The notes beneath the pieces are model-generated. The model saw only the letters and a program-made list of their open reading frames with translations. It was not told the origin of the DNA and did no database searches. From Xenophilus arseniciresistens (GTDB lineage: Bacteria; Pseudomonadota; Gammaproteobacteria; Burkholderiales; Burkholderiaceae_C), in contig NZ_JAQIPB010000001.1 in assembly GCF_028023875.1 (NCBI RefSeq), positions 124,001 through 188,000 of the forward strand: a stretch of 64,000 nucleotides of DNA, given 5' to 3'. A program made the position numbers and the translations under genes. Every line of letters starts with the position of its first letter. Within the stretch, counting starts at the first letter, position 1. Below, one piece after another: positions 27,063-35,083 of the stretch.

Positions 27063-28022
27063 TCAGATCGGCCGCGTCAGATACACCGCCTCGCGCCCCA
27101 CGATGGGCTCGCGCGTGGGCATGAAGACGGTGCAGTCGTCGCACGGAGAGACGATGCGGCGCTCGTCGCCGTCGGTGGCGATGAGTTCGTCCTTGGCAAA
27201 GGTCTCGAAGCCCACGAGCGGGCGCGCGAAGCGGAACTCAGGGGTGTGGACCATGTGGGTCTGCAGCAGCTCGAAGCGACGCTGCGGGCCGGCCGGGGCA
27301 CGGCCCGGGCGCGGCTCGACGAGGCCGAAGTGCGCCAGGAAATCCAGCGTCACGGCCGTGGCCAGGGTGGAGGCCGCGTGGCTGAAGTGCTGGCCGCATT
27401 CGACCACCAGCGCCACGCCGGGGCCCGGGCCGTCGTCGCCATGGCGGCCGTACTGGATCAGCGGGGTGCCCGAGCCCAGGCCCTGCGGCATCAGCAAATG
27501 CACGGGCGGCAGGCCCAGCGCCTGCGCCACCTTGCCGTTGCGCGCATGGCCGGGGTAGACCCAGAAGGGCACCACGTCCTGGCTGGTCGAATGGATGTCG
27601 AGGATGTGGTCGGCCGCATCGACCACGGCGCGCATCTCGCGCGCGCGCTGCAGCTCGGGGCTGTGCTCGGCGCCGTCCAGCCACTCGGCCGACCAGATGC
27701 GATTCATGTTGTGGACCAGCTGGCGGCTTTCATAAGGCTTCTCGATGTCGAAGCTCTCATAGGCCGCCACGTTGGCAAAGCTCACCGTGAGCGTGCCGAC
27801 CAGCGGCCGCACGCCCGTGTCGAGCAGATGCGTGGCCGCGGCCATGCCGCAGATCTCGTTGCCGTGCGTGAGCGCGTTGATCAGCACATGCGGGCCGGGC
27901 CGGCCCGATTCGAAGCGATGCACGTAGTCCACGCCCACATTGCCCTGCCGGTAGGCCGACAGGTCGCGGGGCAGGACTTCGAGGGCGGGGGCGTGGGGAG
28001 TGGGCTGTGGCGTGGTGCTCAT
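27063..28022 (-). CDS. Succinylglutamate desuccinylase/aspartoacylase-family zinc hydrolase
   Basis: M14-like zinc amidohydrolase of 319 residues. The first zinc ligands are in INALTHGNEICG (HxxE) and the third in ILDIHSTSQDV; ALVVECGQHF carries the likely general-base glutamate. The C-terminal beta domain ends in PIVGREAVYL. The family removes acyl groups from amino acids (AstE, AspA) or acts on related amides; the substrate is not deducible. No arginine-succinyltransferase genes are near, so AstE function is unlikely. It lies 117 bp downstream of the PLD-like gene on the same strand. Confidence 0.88.
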   Translation of the reverse strand: MSTTPQPTPHAPALEVLPRDLSAYRQGNVGVDYVHRFESGRPGPHVLINALTHGNEICGMAAATHLLDTGVRPLVGTLTVSFANVAAYESFDIEKPYESRQLVHNMNRIWSAEWLDGAEHSPELQRAREMRAVVDAADHILDIHSTSQDVVPFWVYPGHARNGKVAQALGLPPVHLLMPQGLGSGTPLIQYGRHGDDGPGPGVALVVECGQHFSHAASTLATAVTLDFLAHFGLVEPRPGRAPAGPQRRFELLQTHMVHTPEFRFARPLVGFETFAKDELIATDGDERRIVSPCDDCTVFMPTREPIVGREAVYLTRPI

Positions 28023-28138
28023 CGGACCATTTTGGCGCCTGCGCCCCGCGCGTCAGAACTTGGGGGCATGCGCGTGTCGGCCCGCGGCGGCTCCAGCGCG
28101 CGCGCCAGGCCTGCGGCGCGGTCGCGCGGGTCGGTGGC

Positions 28139-28870
28139 TCACGGGGCGTCCCTCAACTGCTGCCACAGCGTGTCGAACTCGTCCATGAAGCGGCGCACCA
28201 GCACGGGCTCGGCGCTGAGCACGAGGTTCTCTTCGTTGACGCTGGCGGCGCTGCGCGTCCAGTTGTAGCTGCCGTTGAGCAGGCGCTGTGCGTCGAAGAC
28301 GGCGAACTTGTGATGCATGTGCGCGTCGGTGCGGTCCACGCGCACGGGCACGCCGGCCTGGCGCAGGCGCGCCACGTCGCTGCCCGCGTCGAATTCCTTG
28401 TCGTTGTCGGTGATCAGCCGCACGGCCACGCCGCGCTGGTGCGCGGCCAGCACCTCTTCGCTGATGCGGTCGTCGGACAGCGTGAACACGCACAGCTCCA
28501 CCCGGTGCCTGGCCGCGCGCAGCTGCTGCACGATGGCGCGCAGGCAATCGAGGCCAGGGCTGAAGAAGGCCTGCGAAGGCTGGGCCGCGCCCTCGGCGCC
28601 GCGCCCCACGTCGATGGCGCGCACCACACCCTCGAGCCACTTGAGCAGCGCCAGTTGCGCGGCGTCCTGCGTGTGGGCGCGCACCAGCTCGAAGGCCCGG
28701 TTGCGCAGGCGGCGCAGGCCGTCTTCGGGCGGCTGGGCCTCGCGCAGGGCCTGCGCCAGCTCGCGCCGCTCGTCGTCGCTCAGATGCGCATCGGCCAGCG
28801 AGGCTTCAAGCTGGGCCAGCAGCGCGGGCAGTGCCGCAGCGCCGTTTGAAGTGGAAGAAAAATCGGGCAT
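28139..28870 (-). CDS. Phospholipase D-like protein with one HKD motif
   Basis: A 243-residue cytosolic protein with an Ala/Leu/Arg-rich helical N-terminus (about 1-110) and a single PLD domain (about 115-225). The catalytic motif is complete: HMHHKFAVFDAQRLLNGSYNWT (HxKxxxxD). Single-HKD proteins such as Nuc and MitoPLD act as dimers on DNA, RNA or cardiolipin. The fusion to a charged helical N-terminus is seen in uncharacterised bacterial proteins. GGGGAGGGG precedes the start by about 3 bases. Nuclease or phospholipase activity cannot be decided. Confidence 0.85.
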   Translation of the reverse strand: MPDFSSTSNGAAALPALLAQLEASLADAHLSDDERRELAQALREAQPPEDGLRRLRNRAFELVRAHTQDAAQLALLKWLEGVVRAIDVGRGAEGAAQPSQAFFSPGLDCLRAIVQQLRAARHRVELCVFTLSDDRISEEVLAAHQRGVAVRLITDNDKEFDAGSDVARLRQAGVPVRVDRTDAHMHHKFAVFDAQRLLNGSYNWTRSAASVNEENLVLSAEPVLVRRFMDEFDTLWQQLRDAP

Positions 28871-28926
28871 CCCCTCCCCCGTGTTTCTCAGACTGGCCGG
28901 GCGGCACGCGCTGCCGACTCCGCCCC

Positions 28927-28952
28927 AAAAAAGAAAGGCCGCAACAGCGGCC
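28927..28952 (-). terminator. Rho-independent terminator after the FKBP gene
   Basis: On the minus strand GGCCGC-TGTT-GCGGCC (28952-28937) runs into TTTCTTTTTT. It lies 6 bp past the FKBP stop and separates that gene from the downstream PLD-like gene. Confidence 0.88.
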
Positions 28953-28958
28953 CCGGGA

Positions 28959-29417
28959 TCAGCGGCCCTTGACGTCCAGCAGTTCGATCTCGAAGTTCAG
29001 CGTGGCGTTGGGCGGGATCACGCCGCCGCCGGCGCCGCGCGCGCCGTAGGCGATGCCGGGCGGGCACACCAGCTTGGCCTTGCCGCCCACCTTCATCTTC
29101 TGCACGCCTTCGGTCCAGCAGGGGATCACGCCGTTGAGCGGGAATTCCGTGGGCTTGTTGCGCGAGTAGGAGCTGTCGAACTCCTTGCCGCTGTCAGGGA
29201 AGGTGCCGCGGTAATGCACGCGCACCGTGTCGGTGGCCGCGGGGCTGGCGCCGGTGCCGTCCTTGAGGCTCTGGTAGACCAGGCCGCTGGGCGTGGTGAC
29301 GGGCGCGGCGGGCTGCTGCGCCACAGCGGCGGCGGCGCCGGCCAGCGCCAGGCCGGCCATCAGGGTGCGGGAAAGAAGATGAAGGCTCACGATGGGTGCG
29401 GTGCGATGAGTGGACAT
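28959..29417 (-). CDS. Periplasmic FKBP-type peptidyl-prolyl cis-trans isomerase
   Basis: A 152-residue exported FKBP. Residues 1-33 form a signal peptide ending in AAAVAQQ. The FKBP domain follows: TVRVHYRGTFPDSGKEFDSS, PLNGVIPCWTEGVQKMKVGGKAKLVCPPGIAYG and IPPNATLNFEIELLDV. Active-site aromatics are kept. It would catalyse proline isomerisation in the periplasm or assist envelope-protein folding. A terminator follows at once. The upstream glycosyltransferase gene on the same strand ends 8 bp before its start, so both may share a transcript. Confidence 0.94.
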   Translation of the reverse strand: MSTHRTAPIVSLHLLSRTLMAGLALAGAAAAVAQQPAAPVTTPSGLVYQSLKDGTGASPAATDTVRVHYRGTFPDSGKEFDSSYSRNKPTEFPLNGVIPCWTEGVQKMKVGGKAKLVCPPGIAYGARGAGGGVIPPNATLNFEIELLDVKGR

Positions 29418-29425
29418 GGCGCAGA

Positions 29426-30487
29426 TTATGGGTGTGCGCCATGAAGCGCCTCGATGAGCTGCGCCATGCGCTGGTGGAAGGCCGCGCGTTCCTGTTCATA
29501 GGCCGCGCGGGCGGCCTGGCCCATGCGCTGGCGCTGCGCGGGGCTCAGTGCCAGGGCGCGCTCCACGGTGGCGCAGACGTCGTCGGCATGAACGAAATAC
29601 GCGGTCGAGCGGTGATGCGGCTGGCTCTGGCCGGCGCGCACCGGGATGCACAGGCCGCTAACGCCATCGACCACGAACTCGTCCATCGGCGGCGCGCCGG
29701 TGGTCAGCAGCACGGCGCCCACGGCGCGTGCCTCGTTGAGCGTGTGGCCGAAGCCCTCGGCCGCGCTGGGGCACAGGTGCAACGCCGACTGGCGCTGCAG
29801 CGCGCGCAGGGCCTGCGGCGCCAGCGCCGACAGGTGCAGCGTGAGGTTGGGTGCGGCCTGCAATGCGAAGTCCAGCCGCAGCGGGCCGCCTGCCTGCGCG
29901 GCCAGCGTCAGCGGCGCAAGGTCAGGCCGGCTGCGCCAGGCCTGCAGCAGCACCTGGCTGCCCTTTTGCGAGGAGGTGCCGGCCACGTGCAGGGCGGTGG
30001 GCGGCGCGGCATGGTCCACGCGTTCGGAAGGCCCGGGGTCCGCCGAGGTCCAGCCCGTGTAGACGCAGGCCGGGCGCGGGCCTGTGGCCGTGCCCGCCTG
30101 CGCCAGCAGCCCCTGCAGCAGGGCATGGCCGTGGCGGGTCTTGGCCAGCACGGCGTCGATGGCGCCGCTGCGCAGCACGGCTTCGTCCTGCGCGCCCAGC
30201 CATTCGGGGTTGGGCACATGGATCACGCGGCGCGCAAAGCTGCGCTCCAGAAGGGGCGCGTTGGGGTGCGCGTGCTCCAGCAGGAACAGCAGGTCGAAAG
30301 GCGCATGGGCCTGCAGCTGCGGTGGCGGCGCGATGGGGCGGCCGCCGTCGCTCATGACCCAGTCCGGCAGCGTCCATTCCAGCACGCGCGCCTGTGGCTG
30401 GGCGGCCAGCAGCGCGTCGGCGAGCACGCAGGCGTCATGCGCGAGCCCGGCGGTCGCGTGGTGGGCGATGGCGATCTTCAGCGGCAT
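29426..30487 (-). CDS. Glycosyltransferase, GT4-like
   Basis: A 353-residue cytosolic glycosyltransferase of the GT-B fold. The N-terminal half opens with LKIAIAHHATAGLAHDACV. The C-terminal half has the nucleotide-sugar region with AGTSSQKGSQVLLQAWR and the acidic motif in HLCPSAAEGFGHTLNEARAVG (E-x7-E), typical of family GT4. I chose the start at 30487 (MPLKIAIAHH); a longer ORF begins 35 codons upstream with no family character. Acceptor and sugar are unknown, and no polysaccharide cluster surrounds it. Confidence 0.82.
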   Translation of the reverse strand: MPLKIAIAHHATAGLAHDACVLADALLAAQPQARVLEWTLPDWVMSDGGRPIAPPPQLQAHAPFDLLFLLEHAHPNAPLLERSFARRVIHVPNPEWLGAQDEAVLRSGAIDAVLAKTRHGHALLQGLLAQAGTATGPRPACVYTGWTSADPGPSERVDHAAPPTALHVAGTSSQKGSQVLLQAWRSRPDLAPLTLAAQAGGPLRLDFALQAAPNLTLHLSALAPQALRALQRQSALHLCPSAAEGFGHTLNEARAVGAVLLTTGAPPMDEFVVDGVSGLCIPVRAGQSQPHHRSTAYFVHADDVCATVERALALSPAQRQRMGQAARAAYEQERAAFHQRMAQLIEALHGAHP

Positions 30488-30620
30488 GGGGCAAGGGTGG
30501 GCGTCGATCGGGCCCGTCGCCAGCCGCGCTTTTTTTCCAAGCCGGCCAGCGTACGGGGTCAGGTTGCCCTTTGCGGGCGCTGGCCGCCGCATTGTGGGGC
30601 CGGCGTCGGCCCGGCCGATG

Positions 30621-30968
30621 TCAGTAGCGGATGCGGATCCCGGCCTTCACGCCGTGGTGCTCCTTGCCGTCCGATTCCACGCCCGCGGAAAAGGACAGGT
30701 CGCCCCCGCTTTCGGCCCCCACCGAATAGCGCGGCTGCGCGGTTGAGCGGTCGGTACCCATGTAGGCGCTGCGTCCGTCCTTGGCCTGCACACCCACGGT
30801 GGCACCCTGGGTGTGCATGGAGTCCTCGGTGGGCGACAGCCTGGGCTGGATGTAGACGGTGCGCTCGCTGTGCTCGTCGTGCGCCAGTGGCAGCTTGGGG
30901 TCTTCGGCCTGCGCCGGGCCGGCCAGCACGAGGGCCACCAGGCTGGCCGCTGCCACGCCGGCACGCAT
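30621..30968 (-). CDS. Small exported protein of unknown function
   Basis: A 115-residue protein with a clear signal peptide (MRAGVAAASLVALVLAGPAQA). The mature part contains ERTVYIQPRLSPTEDSM, GATVGVQAKDGRSAYMGTDRST and GDLSFSAGVESDGKEHHGVKAGIRIRY; alternating residues suggest a short beta-rich, possibly outer-membrane-associated protein. An in-frame start at 31010 would add 14 residues before the signal peptide. No family recognised. Confidence 0.68.
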   Translation of the reverse strand: MRAGVAAASLVALVLAGPAQAEDPKLPLAHDEHSERTVYIQPRLSPTEDSMHTQGATVGVQAKDGRSAYMGTDRSTAQPRYSVGAESGGDLSFSAGVESDGKEHHGVKAGIRIRY

Positions 30969-31144
30969 CGAACGGGCAGCACCAAGCTGCCTTGAGGGAT
31001 TGCAAAGCATGCGCCGAGCATCGCCGCGCACGGGCGCTGCGGCTGTCAGCCAAGGGCGCGACAGCGCTGTCAGCCCCGCCTTGCCTATGATGGATTGCCG
31101 CCCCGCGGCTGCGTACACACAGAGCAACACATCGGAGACAAGCC

Positions 31145-31738
31145 TTGAGCACACGCTACCCCGCCCCCGAACTGAAGGACCTGCCCGAGGACATCCGCGC
31201 CAAGGTGCTCGAGGTGCAGGAAAAAGCCGGCTTCATCCCTACCGTGTTCATCGCCTTCGCGCGCCGGCCCGCGGAATGGCGCGCCTTCTTCGCCTATCAC
31301 GATGCGCTGATGGAGCCCGAAAGCGTGGGCCGCAGCAGCAACCTGAGCAAGGGTGACCGCGAGATGATCGTGACCACCACCAGCGCGGCCAACCAATGCC
31401 TCTATTGCGTGGTGGCCCATGGCGCGCTGCTGCGCATCTACGAGAAGAAGCCGCTGGTGGCCGACCAGGTGGCCGTGAATTGGCGCAAGGCCGACATCAC
31501 GCCCCGCCAGCGCGCCATGCTGGCCTTTGCGATGAAGGTCTGCGACAACTCGCACGCCATTGAAGAAGCCGACTTCGACGCGCTGCATGCCCATGGCTTC
31601 GACGACGAGGACATCTGGGACATCGCCGCCATCACGGCCTTCTTCGGCCTGTCCAACCGCATGGCCAGCTTCAGCGGCATGCTGCCCAACCCCGAGTTCT
31701 TCATGATGGGCCGCGTGCCGCGCGAGAAGAAGGGCTGA
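31145..31738 (+). CDS. AhpD-like/peroxidase-related carboxymuconolactone-decarboxylase-fold protein
   Basis: A 197-residue cytosolic protein with the AhpD fold and redox pair: AANQCLYCVVAHG, with Cys85-x2-Cys88 and His92. This is the uncharacterised peroxidase-related branch, presumably a thiol-dependent peroxide reductase. The start codon is TTG at 31145, supported by GGAGA at 31133-31137 with 7-base spacing. It lies between divergent and convergent genes and has its own promoter. Its stop is 3 bp from the stop of the convergent EptA gene. Confidence 0.9.
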   Translation: MSTRYPAPELKDLPEDIRAKVLEVQEKAGFIPTVFIAFARRPAEWRAFFAYHDALMEPESVGRSSNLSKGDREMIVTTTSAANQCLYCVVAHGALLRIYEKKPLVADQVAVNWRKADITPRQRAMLAFAMKVCDNSHAIEEADFDALHAHGFDDEDIWDIAAITAFFGLSNRMASFSGMLPNPEFFMMGRVPREKKG

Positions 31739-31741
31739 GGC

Positions 31742-33502
31742 TCAGGGCGCTTGCGACCCCTCAGGCGCCGCCTGGGCCACCTGGCTGCGCCGGCAGGCCG
31801 CGAACAGATCGCGCTGCACCTGGTAGGCCGAAGAGCCCACGCCCATCAGCCCCAGCGTGGTGGAGAACAGGTTGTCGTGCGAGACCTGCGCGTCCAGCCC
31901 CGCGCGGGCACAGCCTTCGTCGATGCCGCTGTGGCGCCCCAGCCCGCCGCCGAACCAGGCCACCAGCGGCACATGCTTTTGCACCTCGGGCGCCAGGGCG
32001 TAGGGCATGCCGTGCAGGTACAGGCCGTACTCGCCCAGCGACTCGCCATGGTCGCTGAGGTACACCAGCCCGGTGTCGAAGCGCGCGGACTGCTGCTGCA
32101 GCCAGCCGATGGTCTGAGCCAGGAAGTGATCGGTGTAGGCGATGCTGTTGTCATAGGCATTGACCAGCTCCGCATGGCTGCAGTCCGACAGCGTGCTGCG
32201 CAGGCATTGCGGCATGAAGCGCCTGAAGGCCTGGCTGGCGCGCTTGGCATACGCCGGCCCGTGGCTGCCGATCTGGTGCATCACCAGCACCACGCCGCGC
32301 GCCACGCGATCGGGCGGCAGGGCCGCCAGCCGTGCGTCCAGCCCTTCGAGCATCACCGCGTCCAGGCATTCACCTTCGGGGCACAGCGCGGGGTATTTGG
32401 CCACCTGCGCGGCATCGTTGGCCTGCGCATTGGGCACGCGCTCGCACACGCCCTTGCAGCCCGACTGGTTGTCCAGCCACAGCACCGCAAGCCCCGAAGC
32501 CTGCAGCACATCGAGCAGGTTCTCGTACTCGCTGCGCCGCGCTTCATGGCCCGTGCGCCCCAGCGGCGAGAACATGCAGGGCACCGACACCAGCGTGCTG
32601 GTGCCGCAGGACCAGGCGTTGCGCCAGCTCAGCACGCCAAGGCGAGCCAGTTCGGGCGTGGTGTCGCGGGCATAGCCATTGAGCGCGAAATGGTCGGCAC
32701 GCGCCGTCTCGCCCACCACCAGCACCATCAGCGGCGGCCGGCCCGTGGCCGACACCGGCGCCTTCAGATGCGCGTCGGCGCTGATCACCACGCGCGGGCT
32801 GCTGCTGCTGCGCGACAGGCCCGGGCGCAGCGCCGCCACGCCGGTGGAATAGAGGCTGGCCAGCGGATTCATCATGTAGCGCAGCTGCGGCTCGCTGCGC
32901 ATCAGCGGCGCCAGCTGGCGCGAGAACAGCAAGGTGACCAGCACCACGAGAAGCAGCGCGCCCAGGCCCAGCAGCGCATTGCTGCCCAGGCGCCGCAGCG
33001 CCGGCTGCGGCCGGATCGGCTGGCGCCACAGCCACAGCGCCACCGGCAGCACGACCACGCCCACATCCAGCAGCAGGCGCCAGCCCAGCAGGTCGGCCGC
33101 CTCGTGCACATCGGTCTGCAACACATTGGCGGCCATCGACGGGTCCATGACCATGTGGTAGCCCAGCATGTAGTGCTGCACCACGGCCGCCACCAAGGCC
33201 AGCAGCAGGCCCAGCGGCTTGATCACGCGCGGCCAGGCCAGCCAGGCCAGCAGTGCCGTCAGCCCCAGCACGAGCCACAGGCCCATGCCCAGCATCAGCG
33301 GCAGATAGGCGCTGGGCGCCCGCCCCACCTGCACCAGCGTGCGCCACAGCGGCAGGTTGGCGGCCAGCGTGAGGTACAGGGCCAGCAGCACCGCCACGGC
33401 GCCCGCGGTCAGCGGTGGCAGCGCGGGCCAGCGCGAAGTGGCCGCCGTTGCAGGAGCAGGAAGCGGCACGGCCGGGCGATGAGAAGGGTTCCATGAAGAC
33501 AT
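31742..33502 (-). CDS. eptA: Lipid A phosphoethanolamine transferase
   Basis: Inner-membrane enzyme of 586 residues that transfers phosphoethanolamine from phosphatidylethanolamine to lipid A and lowers sensitivity to polymyxin; MCR proteins are relatives. Five membrane helices occupy about residues 30-200. The periplasmic sulfatase-like domain has VLVVGETARADHF (Glu265), the catalytic threonine in CGTSTLVSVPCMFS (Thr301), several paired cysteines, and zinc ligands in YLSDHGESLGE and LHGMPYALAP. It lies 57 bp after a PAP2 gene on the same strand and is divergent from a PmrAB-like pair, a standard arrangement for inducible lipid A modification. Confidence 0.95.
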   Translation of the reverse strand: MSSWNPSHRPAVPLPAPATAATSRWPALPPLTAGAVAVLLALYLTLAANLPLWRTLVQVGRAPSAYLPLMLGMGLWLVLGLTALLAWLAWPRVIKPLGLLLALVAAVVQHYMLGYHMVMDPSMAANVLQTDVHEAADLLGWRLLLDVGVVVLPVALWLWRQPIRPQPALRRLGSNALLGLGALLLVVLVTLLFSRQLAPLMRSEPQLRYMMNPLASLYSTGVAALRPGLSRSSSSPRVVISADAHLKAPVSATGRPPLMVLVVGETARADHFALNGYARDTTPELARLGVLSWRNAWSCGTSTLVSVPCMFSPLGRTGHEARRSEYENLLDVLQASGLAVLWLDNQSGCKGVCERVPNAQANDAAQVAKYPALCPEGECLDAVMLEGLDARLAALPPDRVARGVVLVMHQIGSHGPAYAKRASQAFRRFMPQCLRSTLSDCSHAELVNAYDNSIAYTDHFLAQTIGWLQQQSARFDTGLVYLSDHGESLGEYGLYLHGMPYALAPEVQKHVPLVAWFGGGLGRHSGIDEGCARAGLDAQVSHDNLFSTTLGLMGVGSSAYQVQRDLFAACRRSQVAQAAPEGSQAP

Positions 33503-33524
33503 GCACCCAGCTTCGGCGCCGGCC

Positions 33525-33564
33525 GTGAAGCCTGCCTGAACCGCCCGCTCAGCTTTCGTTCAGC
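33525..33564. promoter_or_regulatory. Candidate response-regulator boxes upstream of eptA
   Basis: Two 11-bp-period direct repeats lie between PAP2 and eptA: GTGAAG-N5-CTGAAC on the plus strand (33525-33541) and GCTGAA-N5-GCTGAG on the minus strand (33564-33548, over the PAP2 stop). Both resemble the CCTGAA-N5-CCTGAA repeat at 34327 and the general spacing of PmrA-type sites. They could give eptA its own controlled promoter. Confidence 0.4.
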
Positions 33565-34282
33565 TTCGTGCGGGCGCCATCCGGCTGCGATGGCGCAGCG
33601 CCTGCCGCGCCCGCAGCAGCAGCAGCTCGGCCGCAAAGCCCACCATCCAGCACAACCACGCCGACCACAGCGTGTGGCTCATGAAATGCGCGCCGCGCCA
33701 CTGCTGGCCCAGGCCCAGTACCAGGCCCGCCGCCAGCGAGGCGGCCAGCCACAGCGCGGCCGCGCGCGCACTGAGCGGTCTCAGCACGAACCAGCCGCCC
33801 GCAAAGCACAGCGCCGACGTGGCATGGCCCGCCGGAAAGCAGTGGCCCGGCCCGCCATCGCCCTGGCCCCAGGCCCAGTGCGAGACCCAAGGGGCGCCGC
33901 CGCCGAAGGCCTGCAGGTCCCACGGGCAACTGGTCTGGCTGTGCTGCTTGAGCAGGGTGACCAGCGCCACCGCCGCCAGCGGCACCAGCGCCAGCTGCCA
34001 GCGCTGCGCGCGCGTGAGCCGCCGCAGCAGCCCCACGGGCCAGCGCGCCGCCAGCAGCAGGCCCAGCAGCAGCGCCCAGGCCAGGGCCTTGCCGCCCTCG
34101 TGCATCAGCACGGCCCAGAAGAAATCGCTGCGCGCGGCAAAACCCAGAGGCGTGCCCATCCACCGCGCCACGGCCATGTCGGCGCCACTGGCATCCCACA
34201 GCAACAGCAGCATCAAGGCCAGCGCACTGACCCAGCCGGCGCGCGCCAGCGATGCAGGTGGGGACACGGATGGAACAGACAT
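33560..34282 (-). CDS. PAP2-family membrane phosphatase
   Basis: A 240-residue integral membrane phosphatase with about six helices. The three PAP2 motifs are present: LKQHSQTSCPWDL (motif 1), FPAGHATS (motif 2, with Ala for the usual Ser before Gly-His) and RGAHFMSHTLWS (motif 3). Family members remove phosphate from undecaprenyl pyrophosphate or lipid A. Next to eptA, a role in recycling lipid carriers or trimming lipid A before phosphoethanolamine addition is likely (inference). In-frame starts at 34294 and 34321 are alternatives; none has a convincing ribosome-binding site. Confidence 0.9.
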   Translation of the reverse strand: MSVPSVSPPASLARAGWVSALALMLLLLWDASGADMAVARWMGTPLGFAARSDFFWAVLMHEGGKALAWALLLGLLLAARWPVGLLRRLTRAQRWQLALVPLAAVALVTLLKQHSQTSCPWDLQAFGGGAPWVSHWAWGQGDGGPGHCFPAGHATSALCFAGGWFVLRPLSARAAALWLAASLAAGLVLGLGQQWRGAHFMSHTLWSAWLCWMVGFAAELLLLRARQALRHRSRMAPARS

Positions 34283-34326
34283 GGGCTCGCGCATGAAGAC
34301 AAAGGGCGTCGAGGCTGCCATGCGCG

Positions 34327-34343
34327 CCTGAACCCTTCCTGAA
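34327..34343 (+). promoter_or_regulatory. Candidate PmrA-type direct-repeat box
   Basis: CCTGAA-CCCTT-CCTGAA: two identical hexamers with a 5-base spacer, an 11 bp period, in the 123 bp divergent region between PAP2 and the response regulator gene. OmpR/PmrA-type regulators bind repeats with this spacing, so it is the likely autoregulatory and target site. Confidence 0.55.
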
Positions 34344-34405
34344 CCCCACTAGGCCTAGACTGCTGCAAACCTTTCCCGTTGTTCCCCACGACTTCCACGC
34401 AGCGA

Positions 34406-35083
34406 ATGCGCATCCTCCTGGTCGAAGACGACAACGCGCTGGCCGCGGCCGTGTGCAGCTACCTGCGCGCCAAGGCCTTCGTGGTCGACACCGCCGCCAG
34501 CCTGGCCGAGGCGCGCGCCGCGCTGGCCGGCGCGCAGTACGCGGCCGTGCTGCTGGATCTGCACCTGGGCGATGGCGACGGCCTGAGCCTGCTGCCCGCG
34601 CTGCGGCGGCTGGCCGAGCGGCCCATCGTCATCGTGCTCACGGCGCGCGACCAGGTCAGCGACCGCATCCGCGGCCTGGACGCGGGCGCCGACGACTACC
34701 TGGTCAAACCCTACGACCCGGCCGAGCTGCTGGCGCGGCTGCGCGCGGTCGAGCGCCGGCGCAGCAGCAGCCAGTCGGCCGTGCTGCGCCTGGGTGCGCT
34801 GGAGGTGGACCTGAGCAACGACAGCGTGCGCCTGCGCGGGCTGCCGGTGCTGCTCACGGCCAAGGAATGGGCGCTGCTGCGCGTGATGGCCAGCCGGCCC
34901 GAGCGCATCCATACGCGCGAATCGCTGCAGGACGCGCTCTACGGCTTCGACGAGGAAACCGACAGCAACACGCTGGAGGTCTTCATCAGCCGCCTGCGCC
35001 GCAAGCTGGGCCGCGAACGCATCCAGACCCTGCGCGGCCTGGGCTACCGGCTGGTGCCGGCCGACGAACGCGAAGCCGGCTGA
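34406..35083 (+). CDS. OmpR-family response regulator, PmrA/BasR-like
   Basis: A 225-residue response regulator. The receiver domain has MRILLVEDDNALA, phospho-acceptor Asp51 (AVLLDLHLGDGDG) and the Lys in DYLVKPYDP. The winged-helix effector domain (about 125-218) contains LLTAKEWALLRVMASRPERIHTRE and SNTLEVFISRLRRKLG. The start at 34406 matches the family. It overlaps the kinase gene by the shared TGATG at 35081. Its divergent neighbours are PAP2 and eptA, so it most likely switches on lipid A modification. Confidence 0.94.
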   Translation: MRILLVEDDNALAAAVCSYLRAKAFVVDTAASLAEARAALAGAQYAAVLLDLHLGDGDGLSLLPALRRLAERPIVIVLTARDQVSDRIRGLDAGADDYLVKPYDPAELLARLRAVERRRSSSQSAVLRLGALEVDLSNDSVRLRGLPVLLTAKEWALLRVMASRPERIHTRESLQDALYGFDEETDSNTLEVFISRLRRKLGRERIQTLRGLGYRLVPADEREAG

